Shown here in pieces: positions 6,745 to 11,942 of a stretch of DNA of 15,997 nt. Numbering within the stretch: the stretch's first letter is position 1; every line of letters starts with the position of its first letter. Under the pieces are notes generated by a model that was not told the DNA's origin, made no database searches, and saw only the letters and a list, made by a program, of their open reading frames with translations. The stretch is taken from NCBI GenBank assembly GCA_001784735.1, contig MFSB01000034.1, forward strand, positions 406-16,402, read 5' to 3'. Position numbers and translations under genes: made by a program. Origin of the DNA: Candidatus Moranbacteria bacterium RIFCSPLOWO2_12_FULL_48_12. Its GTDB lineage: Bacteria > Patescibacteriota > Minisyncoccia > Moranbacterales > UBA1568.

Positions 6745-6838
6745 TCACCAATTACACAAAATAAGAATCAAATTTCCACGAATTAAACCCAATTCGTGCC
6801 ATTCGTCCTATATTCGTGTTTATTCGCGAACATTAGCA
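6745..6838 (-). repeat. Imperfect palindrome in the infA leader
   Basis: The best core is CACGAATT...AATTCGTG (about 6782-6799). Outward, the left words (CACCAATTACACAAAA) align with the reverse complement of the right words (CGCGAATAAACACGAATA). This is the same CACGAAT word family as the downstream operon spacers. Confidence 0.55.
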
Positions 6839-6842
6839 ATGC

Positions 6843-6915
6843 AAAAAGAGAGGCAGGAGTTAATGGGAGCAATCAATCCTAGATCGTGTAGTTCAGCGGT
6901 CGCCCAACCCTCTTT
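6843..6915 (-). promoter_or_regulatory. Possible attenuator-like hairpin in the infA operon leader
   Basis: On the - strand AAAGAGGG (6908-6915) can pair with CTCTCTTT (6845-6852), which runs into a short T tract. The enclosed 55 nt can pair further (GGGTT with AACTC). It lies about 30 nt after the predicted transcript start and before infA, so a terminator or structured leader controlling the operon is possible. The loop is large, so the call is tentative. Confidence 0.35.
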
Positions 6916-6950
6916 GATACTTTCTCTTCAATTTTTCAAAACGTAGTCTT

Positions 6951-6979
6951 ATTGTAGTGGAGCTTAAGATTATTGTCAA
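6951..6979 (-). promoter_or_regulatory. Promoter of the infA-rpsI ribosomal-protein operon
   Basis: On the - strand a perfect TTGACA (6974-6979) is followed after exactly 17 nt by TACAAT (6951-6956). The start would be near 6944, leaving a leader of about 210 nt before infA. The -35 box is embedded in the repeat unit that begins at 6975. It is one of the strongest promoter matches in the window. Confidence 0.75.
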
Positions 6980-7091
6980 CCCCGTTAGAGGTCTGCCAAA
7001 ATGAACCCTAAAGACTCACTACTTGAATATCTTTAGTCGCTTGTCTTCACTATACGTTCCAGCCAGAGTTCTAACGGGGTCAACCCCGTTA
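6975..7091. repeat. Repeat element with palindromic ends between uppS and infA
   Basis: GTCAACCCCGTTA occurs at 6975-6987 and again at 7079-7091. A reverse copy of its CCCCGTTAGA part (TCTAACGGGG) abuts the second copy. This forms an exact 8-bp palindrome, TAACGGGG-TCAA-CCCCGTTA, at 7072-7091. About 80 unique bases lie between the copies, with no ORF. The layout resembles REP/BIME-type elements mobilised by Y1 transposases, but no such gene is in the window. The rest of the 417-nt gap (7092-7150) shows nothing else recognisable. Confidence 0.6.
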
Positions 7092-7150
7092 AAGGCTAGC
7101 TTCACTCTCGCTCTGATGAAACAAATACTCGCCCCATAATCCATAAGGAA

Positions 7151-7876
7151 TTAGCGACCAAAACGACGCTCCCGCGCGGCATAATCAGCTAGCGCTTCCC
7201 GAAAGGCTGCCACACCAAAATCCGGGTAATATTTGTCCGAAAAATAGAGCTGGGCATTGGCGATGTCCCACATCATGAAGCCGGAAGAAAGATGCGGCTC
7301 TCCGCCTGTCCGAATGAGCAGCTCCACCGGCGCCAGTTCGCATGTCATCAGATTCTTTTTGATGAGCGCATCGGTCACTAGTTCTCCATGCTTGAGTGTC
7401 ACAGCTACTTTCTGGAAAGCAATTCGCATATCATCATCACCGCTATATGCCAAAAAGAAGTTCAGATAATGCTTCTTATAATTCTCAGTGGCTTTCAAAC
7501 AAGCATACATCACCTTTTTGAGCGAATCCGGGAATTGTTCCTCCCAATGCCCGATGAAACGGATATGCACCTCATCCTTGTGGATATCCTCGCTCTCCAG
7601 AAGCTTTTTGAAATAGGTTTCGTAGATACGCAGCAGAGCCTGACTCTCGGCGACCGGCCGCTTGGTGAGATTTTCCAAAGAGGATCCCCAGAAGGAAATC
7701 TCCCGAATACCGAGACGCTCTGCTTCGCGAACCAAATTTTCCGTATTCTTGGCTCCCGCTTCATGCCCTTCCCAGACCTTCAGTCCGTGTTGAACCGCCC
7801 AACGGCGATTGCCATCCGGTATGATGACCACATGTTTGGGCAACGATTTTGTTTCATAAGAAGTCATATTCTTCAT
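7151..7876 (-). CDS. uppS: Undecaprenyl/polyprenyl diphosphate synthase (cis-prenyltransferase)
   Basis: This enzyme adds isopentenyl units in cis to an allylic diphosphate to make the lipid carrier for cell-wall and glycan synthesis. Visible motifs are HVVIIPDGNRRWA at residues 15-27 with catalytic Asp-21, WEGHEAG at 35-41, the SSLENLTKRP block (family: FSxENxxRP) and VELLIRTGGEPHLSSGFMMW with the conserved IRTGGE. The C-terminal LYFSDKYYPDFG block is also typical. Length is 241 residues, normal. It follows the trans-prenyl synthase by 102 nt, so substrate and enzyme are encoded together. The start may be at M1 or M4, and no SD is seen. A hairpin arm ends 4 nt before the ATG. Confidence 0.93.
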   Translation of the reverse strand: MKNMTSYETKSLPKHVVIIPDGNRRWAVQHGLKVWEGHEAGAKNTENLVREAERLGIREISFWGSSLENLTKRPVAESQALLRIYETYFKKLLESEDIHKDEVHIRFIGHWEEQFPDSLKKVMYACLKATENYKKHYLNFFLAYSGDDDMRIAFQKVAVTLKHGELVTDALIKKNLMTCELAPVELLIRTGGEPHLSSGFMMWDIANAQLYFSDKYYPDFGVAAFREALADYAARERRFGR

Positions 7877-7880
7877 ACCC

Positions 7881-7975
7881 TACTACAAATTACAAATCTT
7901 TTTACAAATATACAAATCCTTCTTTCTTCGTTTTTCATATTTGTTTATTTGTAGTTGTATTTGTAATTTGTAGTA
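7881..7975 (-). repeat. Inverted repeat with exact 17-bp arms in the intercistronic spacer
   Basis: TACTACAAATTACAAAT (7881-7897) is exactly reverse-complemented at 7959-7975. Further inward, ACAAATATACAAAT (about 7904-7917) pairs imperfectly with ATTTGTTTATTTGT. The whole 102-nt spacer between the prenyl synthase and uppS is thus one AT-rich hairpin, whose 3' arm in the mRNA ends next to the uppS start codon. Confidence 0.75.
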
Positions 7976-7978
7976 AGC

Positions 7979-9055
7979 CTAATATTCACGTTTCATCATA
8001 TACTCCGCCACAGAAAAAAGAAAGTCATAGGCACGCGGCTGCAATTTGTCCTCGAGCACTTTGAGCGCTTGCTTTCCCTCTTCAATATACTCCAGAGCCA
8101 GTGCTTTGGTGCCGTCATATGCCCCGGTGGCTCTTATCAGTTCGCGGAATTCTTCAATATCTTTTTCTGTCAGGCTTTCCCCCAAAGACAAGATTTCCGT
8201 GAGGCGCTTTTTCTGTTCACCTGTCCCATCGCGCAGGGCCCGCGAAACGAGCAGTGTGATCTTCCCTTCCTCTATATCGGAACCGACCGGTTTTCCCAGG
8301 CGTTCGGTAGTGCCGAAAATGCCCAAGATATCGTCCTGGATCTGGAAAGCGATGCCGAGCGGTATGGCATAGGCCGAGAGCCCATCCAATATCTCCTGCG
8401 AAGCCCCGGCCAAAATAGCTCCCAAGTGGAGCGATCCCTCGACCGTATAGCGGGCGGTCTTGTTCCTGTACATTGAGAGAATCTCTGCTTCACTCGCCTC
8501 ACCCTTGAATTCCATATAGATGTCGCGCGCCTGGCCGATGACCGTATAAGAAACGATGCGCTGCAGTTTCGTGAGCGCCTGAAATTTCTGCTCCAGTGGA
8601 AATTGAGATGAGAAAATAATATCATTCCCGAAAGCGCCCAGCATATCCCCCATGATGATGGCGATAGCATTTCCGAAGTGTTCCCTATCCTTTCCCGGAA
8701 ACAATTTTTCTCCGATATCGGCATAGTGTCGATGGAACGTCGCCACGCCATGGCGCATATCATCTTGATCGATGATGTCATCATGGACGAGAAGAAACGC
8801 GTGGATAAATTCGATACTCATGGATGCCGAGAGCAACTTGTCCTCTTCCGTTCCTCCGGTGCCCAAGTAGCCATAGTACATAAAAGCCGCCCGCAAACGC
8901 TTTCCTCCGGCCAGCATAAGCGTCTTCCCATAGCGGAGCGCGTCCGTGACGAAAGCATCTTCTTTGCTCGCCTCTTCTATGGCCTTATCAAAATACGCCC
9001 CGATTTGCGGATCGAGACGCGCCTTGAAAGCCTTCAATTCAGCTTCAATTTCCAT
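7979..9055 (-). CDS. Trans-polyprenyl (geranylgeranyl-type) diphosphate synthase
   Basis: This enzyme condenses isopentenyl diphosphate with allylic diphosphates. Motifs are GGKRLRAA at 50-57 (diphosphate binding), the first aspartate-rich motif HDDIIDQDDMRHG with D92-D93-x2-D96, KTARYTVEG around 199-207, and the second region FQIQDDILGIFG, where residues 241-245 read DDILG and not DDxxD. GKPVGSDIEEGKITLLV follows, as in the archaeal/actinobacterial geranylgeranyl group. Length is 358 residues, normal. Product chain length cannot be set from sequence alone; I favour a C15-C20 allylic primer for the adjacent UppS. The ATG at 9055 has no SD, and a promoter lies about 160 nt upstream. Confidence 0.9.
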   Translation of the reverse strand: MEIEAELKAFKARLDPQIGAYFDKAIEEASKEDAFVTDALRYGKTLMLAGGKRLRAAFMYYGYLGTGGTEEDKLLSASMSIEFIHAFLLVHDDIIDQDDMRHGVATFHRHYADIGEKLFPGKDREHFGNAIAIIMGDMLGAFGNDIIFSSQFPLEQKFQALTKLQRIVSYTVIGQARDIYMEFKGEASEAEILSMYRNKTARYTVEGSLHLGAILAGASQEILDGLSAYAIPLGIAFQIQDDILGIFGTTERLGKPVGSDIEEGKITLLVSRALRDGTGEQKKRLTEILSLGESLTEKDIEEFRELIRATGAYDGTKALALEYIEEGKQALKVLEDKLQPRAYDFLFSVAEYMMKREY

Positions 9056-9087
9056 AGTAGAATTAACAAAAACTTACCCTCTTTGTC

Positions 9088-9128
9088 ATTCCCGCCCTCC
9101 AGTCGGCGGGTAAACATCCAGCGGGAAT
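9088..9128. repeat. Small inverted repeat with ATTCCCGC / GCGGGAAT ends
   Basis: Exact 8-bp inverted ends (9088-9095 and 9121-9128) enclose a GC-rich core with a competing CCCGCC/GGCGGG stem. It lies in the 5' leader of the prenyl synthase gene. The form resembles common small interspersed extragenic palindromes. Confidence 0.55.
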
Positions 9129-9213
9129 ACAGTATCCACAAGAACAACACGAGAAGAAACCACTTTATTTGGCTTATAACCAGCTATCATTTAAAATACT
9201 CAACGTAATGAGG

Positions 9214-9242
9214 AGTATATCAAGAAAAAAACCCAAAAACAA
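9214..9242 (-). promoter_or_regulatory. Putative promoter of the prenyl synthase-uppS operon
   Basis: On the - strand TATACT (9214-9219) lies 17 nt after TTGTTT (9237-9242), which matches the -35 consensus at 3 of 6. A second weaker pair (TTGAGT, 18 nt, TTATAA) lies about 30-40 nt nearer the gene. Confidence 0.45.
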
Positions 9243-9261
9243 GGTTTCTTGCGCATTTTTG

Positions 9262-9314
9262 AATAATAAAAACGAGGCCCGTGGTGTGCGCTACGTGATA
9301 GCAACTCACACTCG
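9262..9314 (-). terminator. Putative terminator of the pyrF-pyrE operon
   Basis: On the - strand CGAG, GTGTG and GCTA segments pair in order with TAGC, CACAC and CTCG, followed by TTTTTATTATT. It is 24 nt after the pyrE stop. A smaller hairpin, GTAGCT-GAA-AGCTAC, overlaps the stop codon itself. Confidence 0.5.
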
Positions 9315-9337
9315 GTACCCCTTGTTGTAGCTTTCAG

Positions 9338-10081
9338 CTACGCGAACTGAAACGCTTTGATTTCTTCCTCGACCTGCTTCACCGCTTGTTTCGGCCACAT
9401 CCCGATTTCGCCGTAGGCGTAAGCCATGTCGAGAAGCAGGAATTCAACGGCGACGTGCTTGAAACCAGCCTTCACCATCCGCGGCACCCCGCCCTGCTGC
9501 CGATCGACGAAAATGTACTGCAACATATCGTAGGCAGGGTAGCCATCTTCGAGAAAACGTGTAGCTGACTCCACCTTGGTACCGGCGTCCGTAACGACGT
9601 TGTCTGCTGCTCCAAAGAAAAACTGTTGCAGATTGGGCAAACCGCTGGTTTCACCGTTGACCCAATTACCATGAGTACCGTGGTCCGTTTTCTTCACTTC
9701 CCGCATGATACGCGAGGAAATAAGCGGGAAGTTTTCATCTTCAGCGCGAAGGCTGACGCTCGCGACAGAAGTCGCAATTGCAATCGCCGTTCCAGCTGTC
9801 GGCAAGCCGATGAGATTCAGCTGGCGCTGCTCGCCTATGCTTTGCATGTACGAAACGCAAGAACGCGCTGCACAGCGCCCTACCAAGTAATTCAGAACGG
9901 CATCATCAGTGAGGTCACCGCGCAAGAATACGTATACGTATGTCAGCACCTTGTTTTTCATGGTAACGGGTTTACCTAGATACTTGATCGAACCCGCTTC
10001 GCCAGCGCGTATGAGACACTGCAATTTCTCTTTCAAAAACACTGCACCCGAGGGCACTTGCAACTTATCTGGTAACTGCAT
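9338..10081 (-). CDS. pyrE: Probable orotate phosphoribosyltransferase
   Basis: This enzyme would join orotate and PRPP to make OMP, the substrate of the adjacent decarboxylase. The chain (247 residues) is in the size range of OPRT. Recognisable parts are NLIGLPTAGTAIAIATSVAS around 89-108, MREVKKTDHGTHGNWVNG around 126-143, the PRPP-binding loop ADNVVTDAGTKVESA at 159-173, and FVDRQQGGVPRMVKAGFKHV at 191-210, close to the VDREQGG block of OPRTs. The PRPP loop is unusual: the usual acidic pair reads D160-N161. It follows pyrF by 14 nt with a clear SD. The pairing with pyrF supports the call more than overall similarity does. Another type I phosphoribosyltransferase cannot be excluded. Confidence 0.72.
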   Translation of the reverse strand: MQLPDKLQVPSGAVFLKEKLQCLIRAGEAGSIKYLGKPVTMKNKVLTYVYVFLRGDLTDDAVLNYLVGRCAARSCVSYMQSIGEQRQLNLIGLPTAGTAIAIATSVASVSLRAEDENFPLISSRIMREVKKTDHGTHGNWVNGETSGLPNLQQFFFGAADNVVTDAGTKVESATRFLEDGYPAYDMLQYIFVDRQQGGVPRMVKAGFKHVAVEFLLLDMAYAYGEIGMWPKQAVKQVEEEIKAFQFA

Positions 10082-10086
10082 ATCGT

Positions 10087-10092
10087 TCTCCT
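10087..10092 (-). promoter_or_regulatory. Shine-Dalgarno site of pyrE
   Basis: AGGAGA lies 5 nt before the pyrE ATG, within the 14-nt gap after pyrF. It is a canonical SD, which ribosomal-protein genes in this window do not have. Confidence 0.8.
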
Positions 10093-10095
10093 GGT

Positions 10096-10839
10096 TTATT
10101 GTTTCTGCACCGATGCAACGCGCCGATTGATATCAAGCAGCACATCATTCGGGGATTCGGCTTGAGTAACCGGCCGGCCGATGACGAGATAATGCGCTCC
10201 GCTTTCGATGGCGAACTCAGGTGTTCCGACACGCTCCTGATCATTTTTCTTGCCATCAGGGAGTCGGATACCTGGTGTGACGAGCACAAAGTCCTTACCC
10301 ATATCGTTTCGGAGCAACAGCGCCTCCTGGCTGGAGCACACCACGCCATCAAGGCCTGATGTTCTGACAAGCCCTGCCAATCGCAGCACGCAAGCAGCCG
10401 GATCGCCGTTGAGTCCAACTTGATCCATCCCCGCTTGCCCCATACTCGTAAGAAGCGTCACGCCGACACCGAGTGGACGCTTATCCACTGGCATTTTCGC
10501 GAGTTCATTGGCCGCCGCTTCCAGCATTTCCTTGCCGCCAAGAGCGTGAACGTTCATCATCCACACGCCGAGACCGCACGCGGCGCGAACAGCGCCCGCG
10601 ACGGTGTTCGGGATGTCGTGGAACTTCAGATCGAGAAAAACGTCGATGCCCGCCTTTATGAGATCCTCCACTACTCCCGGACCGGCTGCCGTGAAAAGTT
10701 CCTTGCCGACTTTTGCAGCGCGGTACTGTTTCGGATCCATGCGCCGCGCAAGCTGTATTGCCGCGGCATAATTTGAAACGTCAAACGCAACAATAATTCG
10801 TGACTCCGTAGAACTTGGTTTCTGATTAGAGGTTTCCAT
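10096..10839 (-). CDS. pyrF: Orotidine 5'-phosphate decarboxylase
   Basis: This enzyme catalyses the last step of UMP synthesis, decarboxylating OMP. The family signatures are all visible in 247 residues: IIVAFDVSN with D20, KVGKELFT with K43, FLDLKFHDIPNTV with the catalytic D70-x-K72-x2-D75 set, GVTLLTSMG, LVTPGIRLPDGKKNDQERVGTP, and the phosphate-binding HYLVIGRPVTQA near the C-terminus. It resembles the short E. coli-type enzyme. It is first in a two-gene unit with pyrE. Its transcript begins at a promoter and structured leader that closely match those of the PurD-like gene at 11943-13445. A GAAAGG stretch about 14 nt before the ATG is a weak, distant SD. Confidence 0.95.
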   Translation of the reverse strand: METSNQKPSSTESRIIVAFDVSNYAAAIQLARRMDPKQYRAAKVGKELFTAAGPGVVEDLIKAGIDVFLDLKFHDIPNTVAGAVRAACGLGVWMMNVHALGGKEMLEAAANELAKMPVDKRPLGVGVTLLTSMGQAGMDQVGLNGDPAACVLRLAGLVRTSGLDGVVCSSQEALLLRNDMGKDFVLVTPGIRLPDGKKNDQERVGTPEFAIESGAHYLVIGRPVTQAESPNDVLLDINRRVASVQKQ

Positions 10840-10916
10840 GATTTTCTCAGCCTTTCAAAGTATTCAGTTGTTCAGGAACTACACTTTTCAGACCGTATTG
10901 CTTGGAATCGGCCTGA
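10840..10916 (-). promoter_or_regulatory. Structured leader of pyrF, shared with the PurD-like gene
   Basis: Starting at the predicted transcript 5' end, CAGGCCG pairs with CGGTCTG (10889-10915, 13-nt loop). The corresponding stem in the PurD-like leader is CAAGCCA/TGGTTTG, with two compensatory base-pair changes. A second hairpin, TAGTT-7 nt-AACTG (10865-10881), matches CAGTT-7 nt-AACTG there. GAATA follows in both. The function is unknown: cis-regulatory RNA, protein site or 5'-stabilising hairpin. Confidence 0.6.
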
Positions 10917-10922
10917 CTCCGA

Positions 10923-10952
10923 AAGATACCAAAAAACAAGCTTGCTTGTCAA
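10923..10952 (-). promoter_or_regulatory. Promoter of pyrF-pyrE
   Basis: On the - strand TTGACA (10947-10952), an 18-nt spacer and TATCTT (10923-10928). The PurD-like gene has the same two boxes with the same spacing. The stretch further upstream (10953-11156) shows nothing else I can support. Confidence 0.75.
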
Positions 10953-11156
10953 AAGCCCTCGTTTCGAATAAGTAAAGCAGCACTTTTGTCGCGATTGCGT
11001 AGAAAGTCCTGTTCCTCTATTTTTGTGGCCTGTTTGTCAAAGAAAGCCCATGCTTGAAATGAACAAACGAATGTACTTTTGTCGACTGTCGTCACTCGGT
11101 GCTAAACTCATTAACTGAAAAAGAAATTTCTCTGCCAAAACCTCCCCCTCTATAAT

Positions 11157-11194
11157 ATTTACCATCTATCGACGGCCGTCGATAGATGGTAAAT
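11157..11194. repeat. Perfect 38-nt palindrome upstream of the phhB terminator
   Basis: The half-site ATTTACCATCTATCGACGG is followed directly by its exact reverse complement. There is no loop and no T-run on either side, so it is not a classic terminator. A diverged copy lies at 11777-11808 on the other side of phhB. It may be a protein-binding dyad or a cruciform-type repeat. Confidence 0.8.
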
Positions 11195-11221
11195 TCATTT
11201 ATTGGGTAAAATCTATCTGTT

Positions 11222-11253
11222 GCAAAAAGAAAAACTCCGGCAAAACGGAGTTT
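11222..11253 (-). terminator. Rho-independent terminator of phhB
   Basis: On the - strand AAACTCCG pairs with CGGAGTTT around a 6-nt loop and is followed by TTCTTTTTG. It lies about 40 nt after the phhB stop. Confidence 0.75.
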
Positions 11254-11294
11254 CAAGCTTGATAAAAAGGTTATGTAACCAGTTACGTAATTAA

Positions 11295-11645
11295 TTACGT
11301 AATTGTTGGGAACTTTTCTCCTTTCACGGCATCTATTTTGGCGGCCAGAATGAAGTCATTGATGGAGAGGCCGCCGATGGCGTGGGTCGAGAGCGTCACG
11401 ACAACCTTGTTCCAGCTATGCAGGTTGATATCCGGATGATGCCCTTCCGCTTCAGCTATCGTTCCAACAGCGTTTACAAAAGCCAGCGCTTCAGCAAAAT
11501 CTTTGCATTGATACTCTTTGACAAGCTCTTTCTCTTGTACAACCTGCCAACCTGTCAATGCTTGGAAATATTCGGCAGTCCGCTCCCCTGTCAGAGGCGC
11601 CGTCCCACCCTCGCACGGCACACATTTCTTGTTCAATAAATCCAT
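11295..11645 (-). CDS. phhB: 4a-hydroxytetrahydrobiopterin (pterin carbinolamine) dehydratase family protein
   Basis: The family regenerates dihydropterin from 4a-hydroxytetrahydropterin. The 116-residue chain has the expected motifs: LTGWQVV at about 30-36, AEGHHPDINLHSWNKVVVTLSTH with the active-site histidine pair H69-H70 and a distal H92, then GGLSINDFILAAKID. Length is typical. No pterin-dependent hydroxylase is in the window, so the physiological substrate is unclear. Small proteins of this fold are widespread and sometimes have pterin-scavenging or moonlighting roles. The gene stands alone, with an extended -10 promoter about 80 nt upstream, its own terminator, and related palindromes on both sides. 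No SD is near the ATG. Confidence 0.9.
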   Translation of the reverse strand: MDLLNKKCVPCEGGTAPLTGERTAEYFQALTGWQVVQEKELVKEYQCKDFAEALAFVNAVGTIAEAEGHHPDINLHSWNKVVVTLSTHAIGGLSINDFILAAKIDAVKGEKFPTIT

Positions 11646-11726
11646 AATTTTATAAAAATTTCACTAGATTATTTATCAAACGCCTCCTATCATGTATCAC
11701 TTATCCCTTATCATCTTCTCTCAAAA

Positions 11727-11754
11727 AGTATACCATGAGCACCCAGATTATTAA
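11727..11754 (-). promoter_or_regulatory. Extended -10 promoter of phhB
   Basis: On the - strand TGGTATACT contains a TATACT box (11727-11732) with a TG extension. A weak TTAATA -35-like box lies 16 nt upstream (11749-11754). Confidence 0.5.
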
Positions 11755-11776
11755 TAAACTTCCACCTCAAACAATC

Positions 11777-11808
11777 TGCCATCTGTCGACGGCCGTCGAT
11801 AAATGGTA
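11777..11808. repeat. Diverged copy of the CGACGGCCGTCG palindrome
   Basis: The core TCGACGGCCGTCGA is identical to that at 11157-11194. The arms CCATCTG and TAAATGG differ from the first copy but still pair, with one C-A mismatch and G-T wobbles. It lies upstream of the phhB promoter and downstream of the PurD-like gene terminator. Confidence 0.7.
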
Positions 11809-11825
11809 ATACATTGAAAATGGAT

Positions 11826-11869
11826 AAAAAAATCGGGCGAAGAGGTGTACGTTTACCACCCCCTCGCCC
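11826..11869 (-). terminator. Rho-independent terminator of the PurD-like gene
   Basis: On the - strand GGGCGA pairs with TCGCCC, with a further partly paired GGGTGG/CACCTC-type region inside. GATTTTTTAT follows. It lies 74 nt after the stop codon. The A-run on the other side would also make it weakly bidirectional. Confidence 0.7.
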
Positions 11870-11942
11870 TTTTGTATAACATAGATCCACCACAATGTAC
11901 CTCGCCGGCCGTTGCCGATCTTCAAGCCGCTCCAGCGGCCAG

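Noticed and set aside
11157..11194. Palindrome as a Rho-independent terminator
   Set aside because: It has no loop and no T-run on either strand, and a proper phhB terminator lies at 11222-11253.
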